Assembly (NCBI GenBank): GCA_900757235.1
Contig: CAAENB010000021.1
Span: 1-15,291 of the forward strand
Length of the DNA stretch: 15,291 nt
Origin: an uncultured Collinsella sp.
GTDB taxonomy: Bacteria; Actinomycetota; Coriobacteriia; Coriobacteriales; Coriobacteriaceae
Direction of reading: 5' to 3'
Shown: positions 1 through 7,393 of the stretch, in pieces
Numbering within the stretch: position 1 is the first letter of the stretch
Layout: each line of letters opens with the position of its first letter
Notes under the pieces: model-generated
Databases searched by the model: none
Told to the model about the DNA's origin: nothing
What the model saw: the letters and a program-made list of their open reading frames with translations, nothing else
Program-made: the position numbers and the translations under genes

Positions 1-2
1 AG

Positions 3-56
3 CAAGGTGACGTGAAAGAGGAGGGAAGCGTACTTCGGTACGCGACCGACGATTGA
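3..56 (+). other. Possible 3' tail of a plus-strand gene cut by the window edge
   Basis: One plus-strand frame is open from the window edge to a TGA at 54-56 and would end in residues EEGSVLRYATDD. It would converge on htpG, which ends at 143. The stretch is too short to assign a family, and the segment also contains a perfect UUCG-type hairpin at 28-43 (six base pairs), so it may instead be non-coding structured DNA. Confidence 0.2.
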
Positions 57-95
57 ACGTCAGATTGCCGCTTAGGGGCGTTTGCAGCGTCGACC

Positions 96-124
96 GGTCT
101 GCCGTTCGTTAGAACGGCGGAACC
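96..124 (-). terminator. Hairpin downstream of htpG, possible bidirectional terminator
   Basis: GGT-CT-GCCGTTC at 96-107 pairs with GAACGGC-GG-ACC at 112-124 around a GTTA loop, with one bulged A at 121. This gives about 12 base pairs, including one G-U pair. It starts about 20 bp past the htpG stop codon. There is no clear run of T on either strand, so intrinsic termination is plausible but not certain. Confidence 0.4.
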
Positions 125-142
125 AAAGGCGTAACTACTTAA

Positions 143-2167
143 CTACATCAAGTTGCAGACAGCCGCCGCGAAGGCAACGGGGTCCTCGGGGAGGATACCC
201 TCGACCAGCAGGGCCTGATCGTAGAGCAGGCCGGAGTACTGCTTGATCTTGTCGGCGTCACCTGCCTTCTGGGCAGCGACAAGCTTGTCAAAGACCGGGT
301 GCTTGGCGTTGAGCTCGAGCACGCGCTGGCTCTTGGGCATGCCGTCGGGCGCGCCCTCGGGTCCCTTCTGGAGCACCTTCTCCATCTCGAGCGAAAGCGG
401 ACCCTCGGTGGTGATGCAAGCGGGGGCATCGGTCAGGCGCGCGGAGACGGCAACTTTCTCGACCTTGTCACCGAGCGCCTCCTTCATAGCGCTAAAGAGG
501 TCCTCGTTTTCCTTGGTGGCGTCCTCGGCCTCCTTCTTCTCGTCCTCGGTCGCCAGATCAAGATCGCCAGTCGCGACGTTCTTGAGCTCCAGGTGACGAT
601 CCTCGACCTCGGGCTCGGCACCGTCGGCAACGGCCTTCTCGGCAGCCTCGCGGGCGGCGTCGTCCTCGTAGATCTTAGGCATATCGGCGGCAACGTACTC
701 ACGCATAGCCTGGAACGTGAACTCATCCACATCCTGCGTCAGCAACAGCACGTCATAGCCGCGGTCGAGCACACCCTTTACCACGGGCATCTTGGCCAAG
801 CGCTCACGCGAGTCGCCGGCGGCGTAGTAGATGGCCTTCTGATCCCCGGGCATGCCCTTGGCATACTCGGCCAGGGTAATCATCTTCTGCTCCTTGGCAG
901 ACCAGAACAGTAGCAGGTCGGCGAGCTCATCGGCCTTCATGCCATAGCTCGAGTAGATGCCGTACTTAAGACCGCGGCCAAAGTTCTCAAAGAACTTCTC
1001 GTAGGCCTCGCGGTCGTTGTCGCGCATATCCTCAAGATCGGCGGTAATCTTCTTCTCCACGCGCTTGGCGATGGCCTTGAGCTGACGGTTCTGCTGCAGC
1101 GTCTCACGCGAGATGTTGAGCGACACGTCGGCAGAATCCACGACGCCGCGGACAAAGTTGTAGTAGTCGGGCAGCAGGTCGTCGCACTTCTCCATAATCA
1201 GCACGTTGGAGCTGTAGAGCGCCAGGCCCTTCTCGTAGTCCTTGCTGTACAGATCGAACGGGGCGCGGCCCGGCACAAACAGCAGCGCATCGTACTCAAG
1301 CGTACCCTCGGCATGGAAGCTGATAGTGCGCGCGGGATCGTCAAAGTCGTGGAACGTGGACTTGTAGAACTCGTTGTAATCCTTCTGCTCAACGTCGGAG
1401 CTGCGCTTTTTCCAAATCGGCGTCATGGAGTTGATGGTCTCGAGCTCCTGGTAGTCCTCGTACTCGGGCTTGTAGTCGTCGCCGGCGTCCTCGGGCTTGG
1501 GTTTCTGGCGGCTCTTGCTCACCATCATCTGAATCGGGTAGCGCACATAGTTGCTGTACTGCTGAATCAGGCTCTTGAGGCCCCACTCGGTCAGGAAGCG
1601 ATCGTAGGTCTCGGCCTCGCCGTCGGCGTCGAGCTTCTCGTTCTCGCGCAGCGTCAGGATGACATCGGTACCGTGCTCAGCACGCTCGCCATCCTCGATG
1701 GTGTAGCCCTCAAGACCGTCGGACTCCCAAACGTGGGCGGTGTCCTCGCCATAAGCGCGGCTGACGACCTTCACGTGGCTGGCGACCATAAAGGCGGAGT
1801 AGAAGCCCACGCCAAACTGGCCGATGATGTCGACATCGGAGCCCTGTTGCTCGGCGTTCTCGGTCTTAAACTCCTCGGAGCCGGAATGGGCGATGGTGCC
1901 CAGATTGCGCTCGAGCTCCTCGGCGGTCATGCCAATGCCGTTATCCGAGATGGTAATGGTGCGGGCATCTTTATCAAAAGAGACGCGAATAGCCAGGTCG
2001 CCCTGGTCGAGCTTGACACTCGGGTCCTGCAGGCTCTTAAAGTTGAGCTTGTCGACGGCGTCACTCGCATTAGAGATAAGCTCGCGCAGGAAGATTTCCT
2101 TATTGGTGTAGATGGAGTTGATCATGAGGTCGAGCAGTTTTTTGCTCTCGGTCTTAAATTGACGCAT
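143..2167 (-). CDS. htpG: Chaperone protein HtpG (bacterial Hsp90)
   Basis: This 674-residue protein is a full-length bacterial Hsp90, an ATP-dependent cytoplasmic homodimeric chaperone that remodels client proteins. The N-terminal GHKL ATPase domain is clear: LRELISNASDA with the ATP/Mg-binding Asn33, DNGIGM at 75-80, GTIAHSG at 90-96 and the lid/glycine motif IGQFGVGFYS at 115-124. The middle domain carries the conserved VDSADVSLNISRETLQQ segment. The protein is about 50 residues longer than the E. coli one, partly from an acidic, Lys/Glu-rich stretch before the C-terminal dimerisation domain. The ATG at 2165-2167 is preceded by GAAAGGA at good spacing and begins the usual QFKTESKKLLDLMI helix. 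It appears monocistronic. No CIRCE or HAIR heat-shock operator is evident upstream. Confidence 0.98.
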   Translation of the reverse strand: MRQFKTESKKLLDLMINSIYTNKEIFLRELISNASDAVDKLNFKSLQDPSVKLDQGDLAIRVSFDKDARTITISDNGIGMTAEELERNLGTIAHSGSEEFKTENAEQQGSDVDIIGQFGVGFYSAFMVASHVKVVSRAYGEDTAHVWESDGLEGYTIEDGERAEHGTDVILTLRENEKLDADGEAETYDRFLTEWGLKSLIQQYSNYVRYPIQMMVSKSRQKPKPEDAGDDYKPEYEDYQELETINSMTPIWKKRSSDVEQKDYNEFYKSTFHDFDDPARTISFHAEGTLEYDALLFVPGRAPFDLYSKDYEKGLALYSSNVLIMEKCDDLLPDYYNFVRGVVDSADVSLNISRETLQQNRQLKAIAKRVEKKITADLEDMRDNDREAYEKFFENFGRGLKYGIYSSYGMKADELADLLLFWSAKEQKMITLAEYAKGMPGDQKAIYYAAGDSRERLAKMPVVKGVLDRGYDVLLLTQDVDEFTFQAMREYVAADMPKIYEDDAAREAAEKAVADGAEPEVEDRHLELKNVATGDLDLATEDEKKEAEDATKENEDLFSAMKEALGDKVEKVAVSARLTDAPACITTEGPLSLEMEKVLQKGPEGAPDGMPKSQRVLELNAKHPVFDKLVAAQKAGDADKIKQYSGLLYDQALLVEGILPEDPVAFAAAVCNLM

Positions 2168-2253
2168 GTGCAGTCCTTTCGCGCTACCCCCGTCCGCAAA
2201 AACGGCCCGGTTGCCCGAGCCGCATCGCAGACCTGCTATGTTCAGACTTAGAT

Positions 2254-2282
2254 TTTATAACCCATTAGCGCGCATATATACA
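2254..2282 (-). promoter_or_regulatory. Candidate htpG promoter
   Basis: On the minus strand a good -10 box, TATAAA (2254-2259, within TTATAAAAT), lies 17 bp after a poor -35 match, TGTATA (2277-2282). It would give a leader of about 80 bases. That leader contains a hairpin at 2203-2222 (CGGC/GCCG and CGG/CCG around one mismatch). Confidence 0.35.
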
Positions 2283-2331
2283 TACGGAATCGAAAAACTG
2301 TATGTCCAAACGCTCTGATGCGCCAATTGCC

Positions 2332-2370
2332 AAGGAGTGTCCCCAACTGCCGGCAGAAAAGGAACGTCCC
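2332..2370. repeat. Short direct repeats flanking a palindrome (REP-like fragment)
   Basis: Two 12-base direct repeats, AAGGAGTGTCCC (2332-2343) and AAGGAACGTCCC (2359-2370), flank a perfect 10-bp palindrome CTGCCGGCAG (2347-2356). The second copy touches the stop codon of the acetyltransferase gene. The GGGAC(A/G).TCC core resembles small dispersed intergenic repeats of gut actinobacteria, which is an inference only. The rest of the 2260-2369 gap has no gene; it has a 6-bp inverted repeat at 2280-2285 and 2300-2305. Confidence 0.45.
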
Positions 2371-2873
2371 TATCTGCCACCCTCGACCCGTTTGGCCATC
2401 CAGGCATGGGGCTGGCCTTCATCCTCATAGTCCACCGGGGCAATCTGCGTGTAACCCGCCTTGGCATAGAGCGGCAGCACGTATTCCTGCGCGTGCAGCT
2501 TAATGAGCTTGGCGCCGGCATCACGCGCGGCGGTATCACTGGCCTCGACAATCTTGCTCGCCAAACCACGACGACGCATAGCCGGCAGCACGGCGACGCG
2601 CCCCATAATGTAGGTCTCCCCCGCTGCGACGCCTTCGTCCAAGTCGCACGCCGGCGACACCGGAGCCTCTGCGTCAGCCGCGCGCTCAAGCTCTTCGGGA
2701 AACACGCGCGAGCAACCGGCAAGCTCGCCGTCTACATAGAGCGTCACATGAATGCAGTTCGGGTCCTCGTCGATAGCGTCGAACTCATTCTCGTAGCCCT
2801 GCTCGTCCATAAAAACGACGCGGCGCACCAACGCCGCGTCATCAAAGCATCCCGTCTTAAGTTGGATATCCAT
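2370..2873 (-). CDS. GNAT-family N-acetyltransferase
   Basis: This 167-residue protein has the single-domain GNAT fold, transferring an acetyl group from acetyl-CoA to an amine. The CoA-binding motif A reads GRVAVLPAMRRRGLA (residues 91-105), with R.R.G.A forming the pyrophosphate loop. The C-terminal LYAKAGY (135-141) is the usual GNAT motif B. The N-terminal VVFMDEQGYENEFDAIDED recalls ElaA-type and related acetyltransferases that begin R..VF..EQ; the substrate cannot be told. I chose the ATG at 2871-2873 because AAAGGG lies 6 bases upstream; an upstream in-frame TTG would add six residues and remove that spacing. It starts 39 bp after the phosphatase gene, so it may be the last gene of that operon. 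Confidence 0.85.
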   Translation of the reverse strand: MDIQLKTGCFDDAALVRRVVFMDEQGYENEFDAIDEDPNCIHVTLYVDGELAGCSRVFPEELERAADAEAPVSPACDLDEGVAAGETYIMGRVAVLPAMRRRGLASKIVEASDTAARDAGAKLIKLHAQEYVLPLYAKAGYTQIAPVDYEDEGQPHAWMAKRVEGGR

Positions 2874-2912
2874 GGCTGCCCTTTCATTCAATGAGAACGT
2901 TAGGGACAGATT

Positions 2913-3563
2913 TTAGCGAAAATGAGCTCCGCGCACGCTAAACTTCGCGCGAGCCTTCGCCAGGCAATCGTAATGACCCACGTTATGGGCATCGCTCGCG
3001 ATGAAGCTGTACAGGTTCTGATCGAACAGGCGCTGTGCCGGCTTTTTCTCGCGACCAAAGCGACCGCCGGCAATAAAGTCCGCCGAAGCTTGCAGCTTGC
3101 AGCCCATATCGACCAGGCGCTCCGCCACGCTTACATCCTTTTGAACCGCACGATAGCGCTCAGGATGAGCGATGATCACCTGGTAGCCACGGCACTGCAA
3201 ATCGTAAATCATGTTCTCGTACTCTCTAAACGCATACGCATCGGCATGCGTCGAAAGCTCGAGCAGAAACTCGTTGGTCCCATCGAAATGCAAGTGATCC
3301 GCGGCATCGATACCAAGCTCAACGAGCTTTCGATGGTTGACCTCGAAGCCCATCTGGAGCGGAAAACCGTCAGCGTTATCGCGCAGCAGCTCAAAGGCAT
3401 CCCACATCTTGTCGTAATCAAAATAGGGATCACGGCAGTGAGGAGTGCAAACGATTCTGGTTACACCGGCCCGCTTGGCAGCCTCGAGCATCGCCAAGCT
3501 CTCTTCGAGATCGGCGGCGCCGTCGTCTACACCCGGCAAGATATGGCAATGAATGTCACGCAT
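2913..3563 (-). CDS. cpsB: CpsB/YwqE-type tyrosine-protein phosphatase (PHP domain)
   Basis: This 216-residue protein matches the PHP-fold, metal-dependent phosphotyrosine phosphatases that reverse bacterial tyrosine kinase phosphorylation in capsule and exopolysaccharide control. Metal-ligand motifs are in order: HCHILPGVDDG with His5, His7 and Asp14, TPH with His42, FEVN with Glu74, AHPER with His133, and SDAH with Asp191 and His193. All the expected PHP motifs are present, so the enzyme should be active. No signal peptide or membrane segment is seen, so it should be cytoplasmic. It starts 17 bp after the kinase stop codon, with AAGG at good spacing from the ATG, and is almost certainly co-transcribed with the kinase, whose C-terminal tyrosines are its likely substrate. 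The last codons run straight into a GGGACAGA-type intergenic sequence. Confidence 0.93.
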   Translation of the reverse strand: MRDIHCHILPGVDDGAADLEESLAMLEAAKRAGVTRIVCTPHCRDPYFDYDKMWDAFELLRDNADGFPLQMGFEVNHRKLVELGIDAADHLHFDGTNEFLLELSTHADAYAFREYENMIYDLQCRGYQVIIAHPERYRAVQKDVSVAERLVDMGCKLQASADFIAGGRFGREKKPAQRLFDQNLYSFIASDAHNVGHYDCLAKARAKFSVRGAHFR

Positions 3564-3580
3564 AGGTCAGCCTTAATCAA

Positions 3581-4318
3581 CTAAACGTTTGCTCGGTTGG
3601 TGAAGATGCCCTTTTTGGAAGTGCCCTGATCGTCGGAGCCCTTCTTAACCTTCTTACCGTCCTTGGTGTAGTAAGAATAGTAGTACTCGCTGGTCTCGGT
3701 CTCACAGTAATTCATGACGGTACCGATGAGCTTGACCTTCTCGGACTTCTTAAGCTGGGCGATAGCGTTGAGCGCCTCTTCGCGCTTGGTAAAGTCCTCG
3801 CGCACCACGAACAGCGCGCCGTCGGTCAGGCTGGCAATCTCGGCAGCATCGATGAAGGTGCCGACCGGAGGAGCATCGAAGATGACGTACTGGAACTTAG
3901 CAGACAGTGCCTTGACCAGCTTGGCAAAGCGATGGGAGACGATGATGTCGGCAGGATTGGGAATATGTGGCTCGGCATCGAGGAAGTAGAAATTCTTCTG
4001 ACCTGTCTCGACAATCGCCTGGTCGATAGAAACCTGCTCGGACAGGACTGCATAGAGTCCGCCGCGGGAGCGGACGCCGAGCATATCGGCAAGGGACCTG
4101 CGACGCATATCAGCCTCGACCAGCAGGACACTCTTGCCGCTCGTGGCGATTGCCTGAGCAAGGTTAATGGAAACCGTAGACTTGCCCTCGTTGGGAATCG
4201 AGGAGGTAACGGTGATGGTGCGAATGGGGTCGTCCACGCTCGCAAAGCGGATGTTGGCCAGAAGGGTCTTGGCGGCATTCTGCACAACGAGCTTATCGGT
4301 GTTCTTTGCCTTAGCCAT
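3581..4318 (-). CDS. cpsD: CpsD/YwqD-like bacterial tyrosine kinase (BY-kinase)
   Basis: This 245-residue protein is a stand-alone BY-kinase catalytic subunit of the type found in Gram-positive bacteria. Walker A is SSIPNEGKST (39-48, Lys46). Walker A' is LLVEADMRRR (65-74), with Glu-Ala-Asp in place of the common Asp-Ala-Asp. Walker B is YVIFDAPP (144-151). The C-terminus holds the autophosphorylation cluster EYYYSYYTKDG, with Tyr212, 213, 214, 216 and 217, followed by a Lys-rich tail. Such kinases need the cytoplasmic end of a Wzz/CpsC membrane partner, and that gene lies immediately upstream with only 2 bp between. The ribosome binding site AAAGGTGG sits inside the end of the partner gene, suggesting translational coupling. 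Likely role: phosphorylation-dependent control of surface polysaccharide length or export. Confidence 0.94.
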   Translation of the reverse strand: MAKAKNTDKLVVQNAAKTLLANIRFASVDDPIRTITVTSSIPNEGKSTVSINLAQAIATSGKSVLLVEADMRRRSLADMLGVRSRGGLYAVLSEQVSIDQAIVETGQKNFYFLDAEPHIPNPADIIVSHRFAKLVKALSAKFQYVIFDAPPVGTFIDAAEIASLTDGALFVVREDFTKREEALNAIAQLKKSEKVKLIGTVMNYCETETSEYYYSYYTKDGKKVKKGSDDQGTSKKGIFTNRANV

Positions 4319-4320
4319 GC

Positions 4321-4977
4321 CTATTTACCACCTTTCATAGCCGGAATTCGGCCAACAACGGGAATACCCAGGAGCTCTTCTGCCTCTTCGGCACCGCGGA
4401 TGCGGGTATTGAGCATGTCTGCCAAAACGACATAGGCAACTGCGATAAAGATACCGGCGAGGAACGCGACGGCAATATACAGCGTACGCTTGGGGCCGCT
4501 GGGGGCTTCGGGGGTCTTAGCCTCGTCGATAACGTTGATGCTCTGGGCAGCGCCGACGTTCTGAGCGACCGTACTCACCGAGCTGGCAATGGCCTTTGCG
4601 ACCTCAGCCGTCTCCTTGGCATCGGTACCGGTAACCGAAAGCGTAATGACACGCGTGGTGGTCTCGGAGGAAACAGACACCTTGTAGTCATCCAGATCGG
4701 TGAGGCCCAGTTCTTTGGCGGCGCCGCTCTTAACGCTATCGCTATCAAGCAGCGTGGCGATATCGTTGGAAAGCATCTGGCTCGCCGAGAGATCGTTGTA
4801 GCTCATCTGACCGCTATCGTCGGTCTTGGCGAGAATGTACATGCTCGTCGTCGCGGTATAGGTGTTGTCCATCGCAACGAAGGACACGATGCCCATGGCG
4901 ATCGCGCAGACCACCGGAAGGGTGATGACCAGCTTGAGGTGCTTCTTCAGCAGCTGGAACAGTTCGAGAAGGGTCAT
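4321..4977 (-). CDS. cpsC: Wzz/CpsC-like polysaccharide chain-length regulator, BY-kinase activator
   Basis: This 218-residue membrane protein has the Wzz (polysaccharide co-polymerase) layout. A short cytoplasmic N-terminus TLLELFQLLKKHLK is followed by a first membrane helix at about 16-36. An extracellular domain of about 125 residues begins with the family-typical YTATTSMYILAK. A proline-containing stretch (TPEAPSGPKR, 155-164) precedes the second membrane helix at about 165-187. The cytoplasmic tail ends in EELLGIPVVGRIPAMKGGK, the usual region that activates the kinase. It is short for Wzz but normal for CpsC/YwqC partners of separate kinases. The ATG at 4975-4977 follows AAAGGC at 8 bases. 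First gene of the wzz-cpsD-cpsB operon. Confidence 0.92.
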   Translation of the reverse strand: MTLLELFQLLKKHLKLVITLPVVCAIAMGIVSFVAMDNTYTATTSMYILAKTDDSGQMSYNDLSASQMLSNDIATLLDSDSVKSGAAKELGLTDLDDYKVSVSSETTTRVITLSVTGTDAKETAEVAKAIASSVSTVAQNVGAAQSINVIDEAKTPEAPSGPKRTLYIAVAFLAGIFIAVAYVVLADMLNTRIRGAEEAEELLGIPVVGRIPAMKGGK

Positions 4978-5024
4978 GCAGCTTGCCTTTCATTTCCCCA
5001 GTTCGGATTGACAAAACTGTCCGT

Positions 5025-5053
5025 ATGTTATCGCATCTTTTTACCGAGACCAA
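5025..5053 (-). promoter_or_regulatory. Candidate promoter of the wzz-cpsD-cpsB operon
   Basis: On the minus strand TTGGTC (5048-5053) and TAACAT (5025-5030) are separated by 17 bp, about 50 bp before the wzz ATG. A second possible -35 box, TTTACA, lies further upstream near 5083, beside a 5-bp hairpin at 5070-5083, but has no well-spaced -10. Confidence 0.45.
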
Positions 5054-5117
5054 ACTCTATACATAAGAAACAGGCTCTCCTGTAAAAATGACGGAAGCAA
5101 TCGTAAAATTGCACAAC

Positions 5118-5148
5118 AACGCCGCACCCGAAAGTCCGATGCGGCGTT
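5118..5148 (-). terminator. Hairpin terminator after the PhoR-like kinase
   Basis: AACGCCGCA at 5118-5126 (plus strand) pairs perfectly with TGCGGCGTT at 5140-5148, and the stem can extend by one or two further pairs. It lies 24 bp past the kinase stop codon. On the minus strand the run after the stem is TGTTGTGCAATTTT, a weak T tract, so the efficiency is uncertain. Confidence 0.6.
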
Positions 5149-5172
5149 TACATCATTATCTATGTTGTATCG

Positions 5173-6597
5173 CTATGCGAATGGCTCGTCCTGCTGTATG
5201 GGAAACGCCACCGTAATGGTGGTTCCCACGCCCAACTCGCTCGACAGATCGAGCGTGGCGTGATGATACAGAGCCGCATGTTTGACAATGGCAAGCCCCA
5301 GACCGGTTCCGCCGCGCGCCTTGGACCTACTCTTGTCCACGCGATAGAACCGCTCGAATACCTTGCCCTGTTCTTCAGGCGCGATACCGATTCCCGTGTC
5401 GGCGACCGCGAGGAACGGATGGCCTTCGTCGTTGGTGCCGCACTGCAGCGTAACCGTACCGCCGGGTCGATTGTAGCGGATGGCGTTGCTTGCCAGATTG
5501 TAGATGAGCTCGTCGACCAAGCGCGACACGCCTTCGATGACCACAGGCTTGGTCTCATGACTTATCGTCACATTCGCCTGACGGGCGACCTGTTCAAGAC
5601 GCTGCTCAACCGTGTAGATGGCACGCGAGAGCTCAATAGGCTCCGTGGACCCAATGGGCACCGCATCGCCCTCAGTTGCACGCTCGGCCTCGTCCAAGTT
5701 AGACAGCGTAAGGATATCGTTGACAAGCGCTGCCAAGCGGCCCGCCTCACGATAGATGCGACCGCCAAAGTTGCGCAGGTCGTCCTCGCCCTCAACCATG
5801 CCATTTGCGATGAGCTCGGCATAGCCCGAAATCGCCGTAAGCGGCGTCTTGAGCTCATGGGTGATATTCGCCGTGAACTCGCGGCGCATACGGTCGTTGT
5901 CCGCTAGCACCGCCATTTGGCGCTTGAGTTCCTGGCGCTGCGACTCGATACGCTCAAGCATGGGGACCATCTCGGCATAGGCGTGCTCATAGCTACGGCG
6001 TGGGTGGTCCAAATCCACCTCTTGCAACGGCGCGATGATGGCACGGGACTCACGGCGCGCCATAAAAAACGAGAGTACCGCACCCGCTGCTGCGATAAGC
6101 AGCATCGGCGCCAGCATCGACAGCAAAATCGCCGCAACGCCAGGCTGGGCCTGCGCCAAGCGGACGACCTGGCCGTTATCAAGGGTGACGGCGCGATACA
6201 GCATAATCTCGTCGAGCGTAGAGCTTGCGCGCTCCGCGGAACCCGAACCACTCTCAAAGGCCTCGATGACCTCGGGGCGATCGCCATGGTTGGGCAGTGT
6301 GGAAGGCGACGCCTCGTTGTCGTAGGCAACAGATCCGTCCTTATTGATCAGCGTGATACGAAGATCCTCGCGATCGAGGCTTCGCAAGAACGGAATGGGC
6401 TCCTGCTGCTCGTCGAGGGCGGCAGCAATGAGCTCGGTTTCCTGCGCCAGATTGGCACTCGTGGCATCCGCCAAAGTGTTTTGCACAAAGAACGCACCCA
6501 GCACCGTAAACGCCACGATAACCGCCATGGCGCAGACAAAGATCGTCACAAAAACGCGGTGCGACAGCGTATGTTTTCCCTGGGGGGCGAAGACCAC
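5173..6597 (-). CDS. phoR: PhoR-like membrane sensor histidine kinase
   Basis: This 474-residue kinase has a first membrane helix at about 13-38, an extracytoplasmic region at about 40-153 and a second membrane helix at about 154-179. A linker leads to the HisKA domain with FTANITHELKTPL (241-253, phospho-acceptor His247). The ATPase domain shows the N box DELIYNLASNAIRYN (362-376), ADTGIGI (399-405), the F box FERFYRVDKS and the G box GGTGLGLAIVKH (429-440). The FTANITHELKTPL and VFERFYRVDKSRS wording is typical of PhoR/WalK-class kinases. The GTG at 6595-6597 is the best start: GGAGGAG lies 6 bases before it, inside the last codons of the adjoining regulator, and only 3 bp separate the genes, which implies coupled translation. 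With pstB two genes upstream, a role in the phosphate-starvation response is likely. Confidence 0.92.
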   Translation of the reverse strand: MVFAPQGKHTLSHRVFVTIFVCAMAVIVAFTVLGAFFVQNTLADATSANLAQETELIAAALDEQQEPIPFLRSLDREDLRITLINKDGSVAYDNEASPSTLPNHGDRPEVIEAFESGSGSAERASSTLDEIMLYRAVTLDNGQVVRLAQAQPGVAAILLSMLAPMLLIAAAGAVLSFFMARRESRAIIAPLQEVDLDHPRRSYEHAYAEMVPMLERIESQRQELKRQMAVLADNDRMRREFTANITHELKTPLTAISGYAELIANGMVEGEDDLRNFGGRIYREAGRLAALVNDILTLSNLDEAERATEGDAVPIGSTEPIELSRAIYTVEQRLEQVARQANVTISHETKPVVIEGVSRLVDELIYNLASNAIRYNRPGGTVTLQCGTNDEGHPFLAVADTGIGIAPEEQGKVFERFYRVDKSRSKARGGTGLGLAIVKHAALYHHATLDLSSELGVGTTITVAFPIQQDEPFA

Positions 6598-6600
6598 GGG

Positions 6601-7329
6601 TTACTCCTCCGATGCAGTGGCCGCGGTGTCGTCGCCTTCGGCACCATCACCGGCAGAAGGCTCGGCCAGGCGATAACCCACGCCGCGCACGGTCTCGATG
6701 GCGCTGGCATGCTCGGCCAGTTTTTGGCGAAGCGTCTGCACGTGCACGTCAACGGTGCGCGAACCGCCGTCGAAGTCCCAGCCCCACACGCTCTGCAGCA
6801 ACGACTCGCGGGTAAAGACCACGCCGGGCTTGCGCATGAGGTACTCGAGCAGGTCGAACTCGCGCAGGGTGAGCTTAAGCGGCTCGCCGGCAACGGTCAC
6901 CTCGCGATGGCTGGGCGAAAGCACGATGTCGCCCACGCTGAGCACATCGCTCGCCTGCTTGACCATGCCGCCGCGACGCAGCAGTGCGCGGCAGCGGCTC
7001 GCAAGCTCCATGAGCGAAAACGGCTTAGTCAGGTAATCGTCGGCACCGCCATCGAGCGCCATCACCTTGTCGAGCTCGGTGTCCTTGGCGGTAAGCATCA
7101 TGATGGGCACCGTCGCCGTCAGGCGATCGGCACGCAGGCGACGCATAATCGCCAGGCCATCGGTGTCGGGCAACATGATATCGAGCAGCACAGCATCGGG
7201 CACCCGTCGCGCCACGGCAGCTTTAAACTCGCCGTCGCACGAAAAGCCCTCGGCCTCGATTCCCTGCTTGCGCAGCGCGTAGACTGTCAAATCCCTGATG
7301 TTGTCATCGTCCTCGACGTAATAGATCAT
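6601..7329 (-). CDS. phoB: PhoB-like response regulator (OmpR family)
   Basis: This 242-residue protein has a receiver domain with an acidic pocket (EDDD, residues 6-9), phospho-acceptor Asp50 in VLLDIMLPDTDG, Thr80 and Lys102 in LTKPF. A winged-helix DNA-binding domain follows at about 130-225, with LTLREFDLLEYLM, SRTVDVHVQTLRQKL and the terminal RGVGYRL. A low-complexity Ala/Glu/Asp tail of about 20 residues follows the wing. AAAGGGG lies 7 bases before the ATG at 7327-7329. The gene begins 64 bp after pstB and directly precedes its kinase. Likely role: transcription control of phosphate uptake genes when phosphorylated by the PhoR-like partner. The assignment to phosphate rests on context, since the domain alone does not prove it. 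Confidence 0.9.
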   Translation of the reverse strand: MIYYVEDDDNIRDLTVYALRKQGIEAEGFSCDGEFKAAVARRVPDAVLLDIMLPDTDGLAIMRRLRADRLTATVPIMMLTAKDTELDKVMALDGGADDYLTKPFSLMELASRCRALLRRGGMVKQASDVLSVGDIVLSPSHREVTVAGEPLKLTLREFDLLEYLMRKPGVVFTRESLLQSVWGWDFDGGSRTVDVHVQTLRQKLAEHASAIETVRGVGYRLAEPSAGDGAEGDDTAATASEE

Positions 7330-7393
7330 GTTGAACCCCTTTGCGGCCGATATGACCGCATCTTAACCCTAAAGGCACCTGTAAAAGACAGCG

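Noticed and set aside
1313..2251. Long plus-strand open frame opposite htpG
   Set aside because: It is antisense to an unmistakable Hsp90 gene and its translation is low-complexity Leu/Val/Gly-rich, as expected of a shadow frame in GC-rich DNA.
2168..2260. CIRCE or HAIR heat-shock operator before htpG
   Set aside because: No TTAGCACTC/GAGTGCTAA or CTTGAGT/ACTCAAG inverted repeat is found in the leader.
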